Positions 1-7,873 of a DNA stretch of 10,257 nt are shown here, in pieces; the stretch's first letter is position 1, and each line of letters begins with the position of its first letter. The stretch is taken from positions 1-10,257 of the forward strand of contig MHDO01000139.1 in the NCBI GenBank assembly GCA_001805005.1, written 5' to 3'. This stretch comes from Nitrospinae bacterium RIFCSPLOWO2_12_39_16 (GTDB lineage: Bacteria > Nitrospinota > Nitrospinia > UBA9942). The position numbers and the translations under genes are program-made. The notes under the pieces were generated by a model. It was not told the origin of the DNA. It searched no databases and worked only from the letters and a program-made list of their open reading frames with translations.

Positions 1-1
1 C

Positions 2-1087
2 ATGCAGTCCTTCAGGGCCGCCTTCCCTTTCATAATCTATATAGTTTTCTCCCTCCCTATCCTTTTCCTGTCAACCCAGAGGTTTGATTTATATCTCTAC
101 TTTTTTCTGATTATTCTCAGCATGAAATTTTTATACCAATATAAGAAGAATGAGTATTCATTGTATTTGTTTTTATCGGGACCTCTCTTTGGCATAACCT
201 TCTTTACGCACTTCAGCTCCATTTACCTCATACCAATGTTTTTCATTATCATATTCTTTTTATACAAAATGGATACCAAAAAAATTATACCGGTATTCCT
301 TGTATTTATCACGCCATACCTGATATTTATGGGAATCTTTTCATATATCAATTGGGTTTTTACGAGCGAGGCATTTGGATTTTTAAGGGCATACAAACTG
401 ATGTTTTCTAACCAGAACATGGATGCGGTTATATCTGCAGGAAGCATTATGGGAAGTCTTATCTACATGCTAAAATATATATTTCGTCTGCTGCCTGTAA
501 TAGCTCCCTGCATCATAGGGATGTATTACGATAGAAAACTTGTCTCAATTGTTCCATTCATCACCATCTTCTCTTTTGTATAATCCAACCTCTTTTTCCC
601 TGCTGTTTACGCATCTGCAATTTTTATCATTCATTTTCTCGTTATGACGGAATTCAGAGGTAAGTTAAGGACAAAATTATTTTGGGCGGTGCTGCTCATA
701 AGTCTGATTTCCTCTCCCATTTATACCGTTACCTCAAAGGAGTTATTGGAGAAAGATTTTACCAATGCATTATTCGGCAGGTTTGAGAAGAATATAGAAA
801 TATACAGAAAGGTGGCAAATATACTGCGGGATAAAGAGGGGAAGATACTGCTTAACGACGGAAACTGCTATCAGATTGTTTATCTCATGGGAAAGCCGGA
901 GAAATTCATTCTCCCCTATCAATACGAATTTATGCCTGCCTTATCTAACCCTGCCCTCTTTGTGAATTATGTTGTAGCTGTAAAGGATAGAAACAGCGAT
1001 GTCCTCTTTCAGCAGTTTGAGGGTGGAATAAAAGGTTTTTATCCAATATTTGATGAAGGAAAGATAATAATATGGGAAAAGACATAA
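2..1087 (+). pseudogene. Polytopic membrane glycosyltransferase (GT39/PMT-like), 5'-partial and interrupted by an in-frame stop
   Basis: Two open stretches, 2-583 and 644-1087, lie in the same frame and are separated only by a TAA at 581-583. Reading through it continues a hydrophobic membrane segment without a break, so this looks like one gene with a nonsense codon. The first part has about six hydrophobic segments and a pattern typical of the membrane half of GT39/PMT-like sugar transferases, including a segment like LFLSGPLFGITFFTHFSSIY. The part after the stop begins with another membrane segment and ends in a soluble tail of roughly 100 residues. The catalytic N-terminal loop, where the acidic motif would lie, is outside the window. 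Such enzymes use polyprenyl-phosphate sugars in the periplasm. The gene lies about 100 bases upstream of a polysaccharide operon on the same strand. Alternatives are a sequencing error or two separately translated pieces. The family call is moderate; the broken frame is seen directly. Confidence 0.6.
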
Positions 1088-1189
1088 TAAAATAAAAAAG
1101 GTTCTTCATGTTAAGTAAGAGAAGGTCATTTTATATCTCCTTTAAACCACTTCTTTTCTTCCTTATTTTATGCTATTATCCGCAATATA

Positions 1190-3133
1190 ATGTTTAATTT
1201 TTACCAACACTCATACACGATAAATCAAAATTTTTATCACACAGAGCATCGTAACAAGAAATCTGTGGTATATAAGGTTCTTGTTCTTATTTTTCTTATT
1301 CCTCTTCTTTTCCCTTCGTTCGTTCATGCCGTAGAGAAGGTTGTCTCCTTAGAAGACCTTGGACATGCAAAGGATGTCCACCTTTCCGGAACAAATCCTG
1401 AATTTAGCCTGTATCTCTCAAACTATAGAGGACTGAATAAAGCAAAAGCACAGATGCAGTTAAGATTATCCCATGTCCTTGACAAGAAAAGCACAGTCAC
1501 CGTGCTTGTGAACGATGTCCCTCTTTTTACGAAAAGTGTAGAACAGATAGGACACGAGCCTACACTATCATTTGGAATAGAGTTATCGTCATCAGATTAT
1601 GTAAAAGTTGCAGTGCGCGGCTCGCTCTTCATTACAGGAGACATCTGTCATGATATTCCAACAGGAAACCTCTGGATGGTTGTATCAAACAAAAGCAGGT
1701 TTATCATGAATGATAATTTTATAAGCGACAATATATCCAGTTATTTTAAAAATTACGATACTGATTTCAACATTGTCTTTGACAATGAAAAGGTCAGTCT
1801 CTCTGTAATACCTCTCGTTTATTATATAAATAAATTGAATGACTGGAAGAATATCAATATCTCTATATGCAATACGACTATTGAAGGTATGAGAAATATC
1901 ATTGTAGGAAATTACGACAGGGATATAGAGATAAGAGACGGAAATCTCTTTGTATCCGGGAACGGGATACAGATGCTTAAAAAATCCCTGATGAATTTAT
2001 ATATAACCTCCTCTCTGCGCAATTCTCTGATAAATACGGAGGAAGCCAATAGGACAAAGGAGCTTAGTCTTGCCAATGCAGGCATACGAGGCATTACCAT
2101 GACGGGGATTGGCGATTTATCCTTTAATGTTCCTATAAGATATTCCTTTTTCTCGGGTATTCCGAGAAATCTGAACCTGAAGCTCATGCTGAATCATACC
2201 CCAATCCCTGAAGGCGACAAGGCTTTTTTAAAAATCTTTCTAAATGGTGTTTTGATAAAGGCGGAACAACTCTCCGGTGGGGGAAATATTACTTCTTACA
2301 CAGTCAAAATCCCTGAGGAATTTTTGAAGGGCTACAATAATGATCTCAATATAGTCGTCTCCTATTTTATCAACAGGGGGGACTGTAAAGGAAGTATTCC
2401 CAGCATGACAGTCTCTATGCTGGACTCATCCTACTTTTACTATGACGATGTATCCAGAAAAAAAATCAACACTGTAACGGATGTAATGGGGAGCATGTCG
2501 GGTAAGGTGCTTGTAATGATTGATGACCATAATATGCTTAATTTTGGAATCTACCTTATGGATATTCTTGGAAGGTTTAACAGGGATATAGAAAACATAG
2601 ATATTATCCAGACAAATTATAAAAAGGAGAAAATGGCGGGTTATGATTTTGTCATTCTATTGGCTAATCCTATAAATGCACAGGGATCCAACATGCCGTT
2701 AAATTTGAAACAGGGAAGATTCTCTATAGTAAACCCCCTTACACAAAAGGAGGTATTCAACCTTGAGCAGAGAAAAAATCTGCATGCTGATGAAATAATC
2801 AGTTCAGAATATGCCGACAGTTTCGGAATTCTTCAAACCTTTGACGAGGGGGATTCAAAAATACTTATGCTCTCTTACTATAATGATATAAATAAGCTGT
2901 CATTTCTCGAAGATATTAAAAAAGAAGATATAAACAAAATGCTTGGAAATGTAGTTGTATTCAACCGGGATATAGCGAGCTATGAGATAGGGGAAAAATA
3001 CAGGGTAATATACAAAGATGTTAAGACGTTAGGGTATTACTGGAATAAATTTAAACTGGTTATAGTTTTGGTCATAGGTCTTATTGTTATGGCATTCCTT
3101 TACCTTGTTAATAAAAAACTGGTTAGGGGATAG
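1190..3133 (+). CDS. BcsB-like periplasmic polysaccharide synthase subunit
   Basis: A 647-residue secreted, membrane-anchored protein of the cellulose synthase subunit B type. A hydrophobic export segment (about residues 29-44) ends in VHA at 45-47. The body shows two similar beta-rich modules. The first contains a cysteine followed by the family-like pattern C153-HDIP...LW...S. The second (about 313-420) has a matching Cys at 399 in GDCKGSIP. This fits the alternating carbohydrate-binding-like and flavodoxin-like domains of BcsB. A single C-terminal transmembrane helix (about 621-640) ends in KKLVRG. In cellulose systems BcsB docks on the synthase BcsA and guides the nascent glucan. Here the partner is presumably the GT2 that starts 14 bases downstream. 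It is somewhat shorter than I expect for BcsB. Start uncertain: ATG 1190 has no Shine-Dalgarno sequence and its first 25 residues are polar. GTG at 1265 (Val26) would give a more normal signal peptide, and a TATAAT overlaps the ATG at 1186-1191. The glycan need not be cellulose. Confidence 0.8.
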   Translation: MFNFYQHSYTINQNFYHTEHRNKKSVVYKVLVLIFLIPLLFPSFVHAVEKVVSLEDLGHAKDVHLSGTNPEFSLYLSNYRGLNKAKAQMQLRLSHVLDKKSTVTVLVNDVPLFTKSVEQIGHEPTLSFGIELSSSDYVKVAVRGSLFITGDICHDIPTGNLWMVVSNKSRFIMNDNFISDNISSYFKNYDTDFNIVFDNEKVSLSVIPLVYYINKLNDWKNINISICNTTIEGMRNIIVGNYDRDIEIRDGNLFVSGNGIQMLKKSLMNLYITSSLRNSLINTEEANRTKELSLANAGIRGITMTGIGDLSFNVPIRYSFFSGIPRNLNLKLMLNHTPIPEGDKAFLKIFLNGVLIKAEQLSGGGNITSYTVKIPEEFLKGYNNDLNIVVSYFINRGDCKGSIPSMTVSMLDSSYFYYDDVSRKKINTVTDVMGSMSGKVLVMIDDHNMLNFGIYLMDILGRFNRDIENIDIIQTNYKKEKMAGYDFVILLANPINAQGSNMPLNLKQGRFSIVNPLTQKEVFNLEQRKNLHADEIISSEYADSFGILQTFDEGDSKILMLSYYNDINKLSFLEDIKKEDINKMLGNVVVFNRDIASYEIGEKYRVIYKDVKTLGYYWNKFKLVIVLVIGLIVMAFLYLVNKKLVRG

Positions 3134-3147
3134 GAAAATATAAAGAA

Positions 3148-5019
3148 GTGTCAGTAAATAGTGTCAGTGTAAGCAAAAAAATTGGAGATATACTCCTTGA
3201 CCTTGGCTATATAACCCTGCCACAGCTGCATGAAGCCCTTGAGTATCAAAAAAATACGAAAGGAAGAATAGGATGGATACTCGTTGCTCTTGGATTTATA
3301 AACAGGATTCAACTCTATGAATGCCTTGCCCTCCATTATGGACTTGAATTCAGAAAAGATACGGGAAACATGGAAAGTGAGATAGATAAACCACTCCTCT
3401 CTGATATAAAACATGAAGAGGTGATAGAATATCAGACACTCCCTTACAGAAAGGAAAAGGATAGCATAATAGTATTGACTGCCTATCCCAACAACAACGC
3501 TTCCCTCTCTTTTTTTAAAAATAGATTTAAGGTCAACGAGATATGGCAGGTAGTGATAACCGATTTGGATTTGACAAAAATTACGGAGGCTTTATACAGA
3601 GATGCAATTTTGGATAAATCTATATACGGGCTCTTTTACAGAAAACCGGAGGAATCGGCTTACTCTGTATTTTCAAAAAAACAGGTTATTTTTTCAGGAG
3701 TTATCTCTCTCTTAATCCTTTGCTGGCTTTATTTTGGGGTCATCTCCTTCCTTATTTTTTTTAATTTTATTGTGCAGGCGTTCTATACAATTTCTGTCCT
3801 TTTCAAGCTGATAGTCAGTCTGGCAGGGATTAAAAGCGAGATAGAAAAACCTGTAACAGATGATGAAGTTAAGTCTTTAAAGAATGATGAGATGCCTGTA
3901 TATACCGTGCTTGTGCCTGCTTATAAGGAGCCGGAGGTTATAGGAATATTGATGGATGCCTTAAAAAAAATGAACTATCCCCAGAATAAGCTGGATATTA
4001 TACTCCTTCTTGAAGAGGATGACAGAGAGACCTTTGAAGCTGCAAAAAACAATAAACCGCCAGGCAACTGGAGGTTTTTAATCGTTCCTTCCAGCCAGCC
4101 CAAGACAAAACCGAAGGCATGCAACTACGGTCTCTTTTTTTCAAGGGGGAAGTATCTGGTAATATATGATGCCGAAGATATCCCAGAACCTGACCAGCTT
4201 AAAAAAGCTGTAGTTGTATTTAAAAAAGGCGGCAAAGATTATATCTGCTATCAGGGGTCGCTTAACTATTTTAATAAGGACGAAAATACCCTGACAAAAT
4301 TATTTACACTGGAATATTCTTACTGGTATGACTACCTCTTGCATGGACTTGACAGACTTAAATTGGTCATTCCTCTGGGAGGCACAAGCAATCACTTTGA
4401 TGCAGAGAAGCTGAAGGAGCTTGGCGGATGGGACCCCTTTAATACAACAGAGGATGCAGATTTAGGAGTAAGGGCTTATGCCAAAGGATATAGAATCGGT
4501 GTTGTAAATACGACAACCTTTGAAGAGGCGAATAGCAGACTCGGAAATTTTATACGGCAGAGGTCAAGATGGATAAAGGGTTATATGCAGACATGGCTTG
4601 TTTATTCAAGACATCCTATAAAACTTATTAAGGTTATCGGATTTAAAGGATGGGTATCCTTTAACCTTTTTATAGGAGGCACTCCCTTTGCATCTCTGGT
4701 AAATCCTATAACATGGTCTGTCTTTTTCGTATGGCTCTTGACAAAGACAAAACTTGTAGAACCTATATTTCCGCCGGAAGTTCTCTATCTATCCTTGTTT
4801 AATCTTCTCTTTGGAAATTTTTTAGGCATATATCTCAATATGGTTGCCGTATTTAAGAGAAAATATTACACTCTTATCCCATTTGCATTTTTGAATCCAT
4901 TTTACTGGTTTTTACAGTCCATTGCCTCATATAAATCATTATGGCAGCTCTTTAATAAGCCCTTTTACTGGGAAAAAACACAGCATGGGATTACAAAACA
5001 TAGATTTGGTAATGCATGA
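3148..5019 (+). CDS. MshEN-domain family 2 glycosyltransferase (c-di-GMP-responsive polysaccharide synthase, XagB/NfrB-like)
   Basis: A 623-residue inner-membrane processive GT2 fused to an N-terminal MshEN (GspE/PilB N-terminal) domain. Residues 11-34 and 40-63 form two 24-residue motifs of the pattern [RK]-I-G-x2-hydrophobics-x2-G...L...L, separated by exactly five residues. That is the layout of the c-di-GMP-binding MshEN domain. The first starts with Lys where Arg is usual; the second starts with Arg40 but ends with His63 rather than Gln. The second half of the domain runs to about residue 155. Two hydrophobic segments (about 175-225) precede the catalytic domain, which has a nucleotide-sugar entry YTVLVPAYKEPE, D341-AED344, TED at 434-436 and Q471-RSRW475 (QxxRW). 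Two or three membrane segments follow, and the tail reads PFYWEKTQHG. The start is GTG with AGGA about 12 bases upstream. The stop overlaps the next ATG (ATGA at 5016-5019), implying translational coupling. There is no PilZ region, unlike BcsA. The sugar substrate is unknown. Confidence 0.88.
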   Translation: MSVNSVSVSKKIGDILLDLGYITLPQLHEALEYQKNTKGRIGWILVALGFINRIQLYECLALHYGLEFRKDTGNMESEIDKPLLSDIKHEEVIEYQTLPYRKEKDSIIVLTAYPNNNASLSFFKNRFKVNEIWQVVITDLDLTKITEALYRDAILDKSIYGLFYRKPEESAYSVFSKKQVIFSGVISLLILCWLYFGVISFLIFFNFIVQAFYTISVLFKLIVSLAGIKSEIEKPVTDDEVKSLKNDEMPVYTVLVPAYKEPEVIGILMDALKKMNYPQNKLDIILLLEEDDRETFEAAKNNKPPGNWRFLIVPSSQPKTKPKACNYGLFFSRGKYLVIYDAEDIPEPDQLKKAVVVFKKGGKDYICYQGSLNYFNKDENTLTKLFTLEYSYWYDYLLHGLDRLKLVIPLGGTSNHFDAEKLKELGGWDPFNTTEDADLGVRAYAKGYRIGVVNTTTFEEANSRLGNFIRQRSRWIKGYMQTWLVYSRHPIKLIKVIGFKGWVSFNLFIGGTPFASLVNPITWSVFFVWLLTKTKLVEPIFPPEVLYLSLFNLLFGNFLGIYLNMVAVFKRKYYTLIPFAFLNPFYWFLQSIASYKSLWQLFNKPFYWEKTQHGITKHRFGNA

Positions 5020-5909
5020 ACAAGAACCTGATAAGCCACAGAGACGCAGAGGCACAGAGAAAAACATATCTTTTTATAATTCTCAGTGTCTCCGTACCCC
5101 TGTGGCTGATAATTTTTTATAGTAATGTTTATGCAAGTGCGTGGATGCAGACAGAAGGGGATTCCTTGATTGCCACCGGCACAAGTTATTCTATTGCCGA
5201 CAGTTTCTGGAAAAGGGACGGCAAGCTGGCGCAATATTCCACCAGACATAAGCAAGGAGTTTATTATTTATACGGCGAGTATGGATATTCTTATTACTAC
5301 AACATATTTGCCTCCACAGGGTGGACATACAGCGACAACGGCACAAGCACGGACAGCGGGGTTGACGATGTCAAGATTGGAATAAGGGGTAGACTTAATC
5401 TGTTTCGCAACGGCAGGACATGGGAGATTGCCGCTATTTTGCCGACAAGAAAATGGTATTTATCCGATTATCGTCCTGGCCAAGGTAAATATGGGCTGGA
5501 GGCAGGAATTTTTTATCGCTTCCGTCCAAATCCCTACGAAAATCCATTTGCCGAGTATCCTCACAGCATATGGGGCGGCGGCTTGGGCACAACACTGCGG
5601 AGCGGAGGGGTAGGTGGTGAAGTGTGGGGATATGGCAATTGGCAGAAGAATCTGTTCAGTCCATTATGGAAGATAGAAATCAAATTGTCCGCCCTCTCAT
5701 CCTTCGCAGGAGCCGAAACAGGAAGTGTTGATATTTATGGACCAAATGACAGTTTTCATTACGACCAGATTTCTTCGGACATCTCCTTGAGCTATAGTTT
5801 GAGCAGGACAACTGGCATCAATTTAAGCTACAAGCAGGATTTATGGGGCAGGAATATCAATAAAAACGAAACTGTGCATGCTGGAATATATACGACATGG
5901 AAGAAATAA
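5016..5909 (+). CDS. Secreted outer-membrane beta-barrel, XagA-like
   Basis: A 297-residue protein. Its export signal has hydrophobic residues 18-35 and a cleavage site near VYA40 or ASA42. The mature protein begins AWMQTEGDSLIATGTSY, which resembles the AWTQPKG-type start that I associate with XagA-like proteins encoded next to XagB-type synthases. The rest is alternating polar and aromatic beta-strands, rich in Tyr, Gly and Trp with short turns, and it ends at an aromatic residue plus two lysines. I read it as a small outer-membrane barrel that could export or anchor the polymer made by the upstream GT2. It lacks the TPR region of BcsC or PgaA. Its ATG overlaps the GT2 stop codon. The DNA encoding residues 7-31, including most of the signal peptide, lies within a palindromic repeat, so the N-terminus before Ala42 is probably acquired sequence. 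Barrel fold is fairly clear; the XagA assignment is from memory of the motif. Confidence 0.65.
   Translation: MNKNLISHRDAEAQRKTYLFIILSVSVPLWLIIFYSNVYASAWMQTEGDSLIATGTSYSIADSFWKRDGKLAQYSTRHKQGVYYLYGEYGYSYYYNIFASTGWTYSDNGTSTDSGVDDVKIGIRGRLNLFRNGRTWEIAAILPTRKWYLSDYRPGQGKYGLEAGIFYRFRPNPYENPFAEYPHSIWGGGLGTTLRSGGVGGEVWGYGNWQKNLFSPLWKIEIKLSALSSFAGAETGSVDIYGPNDSFHYDQISSDISLSYSLSRTTGINLSYKQDLWGRNINKNETVHAGIYTTWKK
5034..5107 (+). repeat. Imperfect palindromic repeat inside the signal-peptide coding region of the barrel gene
   Basis: Arms at 5034-5060 and 5081-5107 are each 27 bases and pair at 20 of 27 positions by my count. The outer eight are perfect (agccacag / ctgtggct), and a 20-base loop separates them. 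The left arm reads like the dispersed repeat of the type cacagaggcacagaga that I recall from many uncultivated bacterial genomes. Its translated form HRDAEAQR and the complementary SVSVPLWL are recurrent by-products of it. Here both arms are read in frame and supply the positively charged and hydrophobic parts of the export signal. The hairpin would form in the mRNA just after the coupled start codon, so it could also affect translation. Confidence 0.75.
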
Positions 5910-7801
5910 TAAGATTCTGGAACACGAATTTCACGAATATACAAATGGCACGAATAAAGACTAAAATTAAAACTTCGATTTTTTCTATTAGTAGTTATTC
6001 ATGTAATTCGTTCATTCGTGTTATTCGTGTTCAGGTTTTGTTCTTTGGGTTGACTGTAGGGGGGCTGCAAGCAGAGGCATCGGAGATTCAGTTTAAGACC
6101 CTTGAGCTTGAAATGGACTCGAGGGATGCAGAGGTGTTGTTCCGCAAGGAGCCTTATGATACCTCCAGTTTCCCAGTTGCTGTAGTGGATGAGGGTAAAC
6201 GGATTCATGGTCGTGTTGAGGTAATAGGACAATTTTCCCGCAACTTTTTGAAGAAGTCCATTCTTATAAAGCTTGACGAAGGACAAAGATGGCAAGGAAA
6301 TAAAAAAATATCACTTAAATCCATGTCCACCGACCTTTCCTATATGCGTGAATGGCTGACATGGAACCTGATTTCTTCCCTTGGTATGGTCTCCCCAAGG
6401 GTGGAATATTATCGTCTGAATATTAACAAACAATTTATCGGCTTTTTTCTGTTTATCGAATGGATTGATACATCTATGTTTGACCGACTTGGGCTCGGTA
6501 AGGATGGCGAGTTCTATAATACTAACGATGAAACTTATTGCGGTGATATGAGTCCCGATAATCAAAACCGTCTGCAAGAATGCTGGGCTAAGCTGTCTCC
6601 AAAAGATAAGGATTATACATCGCTAAAGAAGCTGATTGAGGGTATAAACGAAACACCAGTTGAGGATTTTGACAAATTTTTGACAAAACATTTTGATGTT
6701 GATTCTGTAATCAACTGGCTCGTGGTAAATACTATTATAAGTAATGGCGATACTTATAATAAAAATTATTTTCTGTATTTCAGCAAGAAGACAGGTAAGT
6801 GGGTCGTTATCCCATGGGATTTTGATTTGAGCTTTGGACGCAATGCCGACCCTGTCTTGCCATTTCCGCGTAATATTTTAAACGATAATTATACATATTT
6901 CTACCCGCCTGAACTGGGCAGTCCCAACCCTCTAAAAGAAAAGACCTTAAAGAATAAGCAGTTATTTAATGCGTTCAAAAATCGTATCAGCCATGTCTTT
7001 GGGATAACAATGGAAAGAGAGTCTCAAGGCTTTTTTGAGAAATTATTTATTAAAGATAAACCATTGGGCGGTTTTGCCTGGTTCAGACCTGATGAGTTTC
7101 AGAGCCGTGTTACTGCGTTGGAGAATATTGTCGGCAGAGATTTAACCAAAGAGCGCTATCCGGGTTCAAAGGGTGAACCCTTTGAACAACAGGTGGAGGC
7201 TTTGCAACTGTATAATCAATGGCGTTATGTCCTCCTAAAAAAATTGATATTTGATCCCACGCCCTTCAATACAGCCCATTGGCTCCCATATTTTATCTTC
7301 CCGCCGTTAAGTCCTGTGGATATGACCAAACGGCAGACAATACCTCTGATTTTGAGTACCACTGCAGAAGTCCTGCCTACCGATAAATCGGTGGTCTTAA
7401 TGGAGGAATTACTGGCAAGACCGGTTGGCATGCTTGATATACAGAGTCTGAACAAGCCTGCACGGGTTAGATTAGAGGTGGAGACAGAGCGCGTACCGGA
7501 GTCATTGCCGGCTGGCATCCATCCATCAAAATGTATACAGCGGATATGGTATCTCGATATCAAAACCCCCGATACCATCCTAAAAGTCAATATGCAGCTT
7601 GATTATCTGCAGGAGAGTTCCCTGCATCATGAGATTGGGGAGCAAATAACAGATGAGAGGGGGCTGTCGCTGTGGGTTATGCAGAATTATAAATGGCGCA
7701 AGCTTAAGACCAGTATAAACACACTTGCAAATGTATTAAAGACTGAGGCGTTAGAATTGACTTCATCTGATTTATTACGCTTTATCGCATGCGAGGAGTA
7801 A
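5897..7801 (+). CDS. Secreted CotH-family atypical protein kinase
   Basis: A 634-residue exported CotH-domain protein. The domain runs from about residue 69 to beyond 310. It has the family pattern ILIKLDEG...KKISLKSMSTD...REWLTWNLISSLG, then a strand-rich YYRLNINKQFIGFFLFIEWID, then NGD285-TYNKN290-YFLY and VIPWD308-FD310-LSFGRN. The D...N...DFD arrangement matches the presumed catalytic and metal-binding residues of CotH kinases, which transfer ATP phosphate to secreted proteins such as Bacillus spore-coat components. About 300 further residues form an uncharacterised, partly beta-rich C-terminal region ending near CEE. The export signal is short (about 47-57), preceded by R41 and R44, with cleavage likely after QAEA61. 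The start is unclear: ATG 5897 overlaps the barrel gene by 13 bases and gives a long n-region, and ATG 5945 (Met17) is an alternative. Both place the N-terminus inside a palindromic repeat. Its place in a glycan operon suggests it phosphorylates an exported protein or the polymer, which is inference. Confidence 0.82.
   Translation: MEEIIRFWNTNFTNIQMARIKTKIKTSIFSISSYSCNSFIRVIRVQVLFFGLTVGGLQAEASEIQFKTLELEMDSRDAEVLFRKEPYDTSSFPVAVVDEGKRIHGRVEVIGQFSRNFLKKSILIKLDEGQRWQGNKKISLKSMSTDLSYMREWLTWNLISSLGMVSPRVEYYRLNINKQFIGFFLFIEWIDTSMFDRLGLGKDGEFYNTNDETYCGDMSPDNQNRLQECWAKLSPKDKDYTSLKKLIEGINETPVEDFDKFLTKHFDVDSVINWLVVNTIISNGDTYNKNYFLYFSKKTGKWVVIPWDFDLSFGRNADPVLPFPRNILNDNYTYFYPPELGSPNPLKEKTLKNKQLFNAFKNRISHVFGITMERESQGFFEKLFIKDKPLGGFAWFRPDEFQSRVTALENIVGRDLTKERYPGSKGEPFEQQVEALQLYNQWRYVLLKKLIFDPTPFNTAHWLPYFIFPPLSPVDMTKRQTIPLILSTTAEVLPTDKSVVLMEELLARPVGMLDIQSLNKPARVRLEVETERVPESLPAGIHPSKCIQRIWYLDIKTPDTILKVNMQLDYLQESSLHHEIGEQITDERGLSLWVMQNYKWRKLKTSINTLANVLKTEALELTSSDLLRFIACEE
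5920..6032 (+). repeat. Palindromic repeat with CACGAAT units at the 5' end of the CotH gene
   Basis: Arms gaacacgaatttcacgaat (5920-5938) and attcgtgttattcgtgttc (6014-6032) pair at 17 of 19 positions. The heptamer cacgaat occurs at 5923, 5932 and 5949, and its complement attcgtg twice in the right arm, giving a modular inverted repeat of about 110 bases. It differs in sequence from the palindrome near 5034. It is read in frame as residues 9-46 of the CotH protein; the right arm encodes IRVIRV, the basic stretch just before the hydrophobic core. It looks like a dispersed REP- or MITE-like element, but its copy number cannot be seen here. Confidence 0.75.
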
Positions 7802-7811
7802 AGGATTGGAG

Positions 7812-7856
7812 ATTGAAAATTGAAAAAATAATCCTTCTTAATAGTCAATTTTCAAT
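7812..7856 (+). repeat. Short AT-rich palindrome between the CotH and transporter genes
   Basis: A perfect 12-base inverted repeat, attgaaaattga at 7812-7823 and tcaattttcaat at 7845-7856, with a 21-base loop, fills most of the 72-base gap between the genes. A further ttcaat copy follows at 7858. It resembles the dispersed attgaaaattga-type repeat seen in many genomes and is a third sequence family in this operon. It has no run of T after the stem and is AT-only apart from a few G/C pairs, so it is not a good intrinsic terminator. A role in mRNA stability or processing between the genes is possible. Confidence 0.65.
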
Positions 7857-7873
7857 ATTCAATTCTTAAACAT

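Noticed and set aside
581..583. Recoding (selenocysteine or pyrrolysine) at the in-frame stop
   Set aside because: The codon is TAA, whereas those systems use TGA and TAG. No recoding element was seen.
1108..1197. Small open frame of 29 codons starting MLSKRRSFYISF with a hydrophobic end
   Set aside because: It is short and has no Shine-Dalgarno sequence. It overlaps the BcsB start in another frame, and its hydrophobic character follows from T-rich DNA.
3148..5019. Calling the synthase BcsA (cellulose synthase)
   Set aside because: It has no PilZ-domain region after the catalytic core and carries an N-terminal MshEN domain instead, so cellulose as the product is not supported.
4965..5255. 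Minus-strand open frame of 96 codons with a peptide like SLCLCVSVA
   Set aside because: That peptide is the antisense reading of the palindromic repeat, and the frame overlaps the GT2 end and barrel start.
5920..6032. CACGAAT repeats considered as a CRISPR array
   Set aside because: Units are only seven bases, irregularly spaced and arranged as an inverted pair rather than direct repeats with uniform spacers.
7225..7590. Minus-strand open frame of 121 codons
   Set aside because: It lies wholly within the CotH gene, has no recognisable domain and is the antisense shadow of a gene with clear family motifs.
7812..7870. AT-rich hairpin considered as an intrinsic terminator
   Set aside because: The stem is AT-rich and no T-run follows it. 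The downstream gene continues on the same strand close by.
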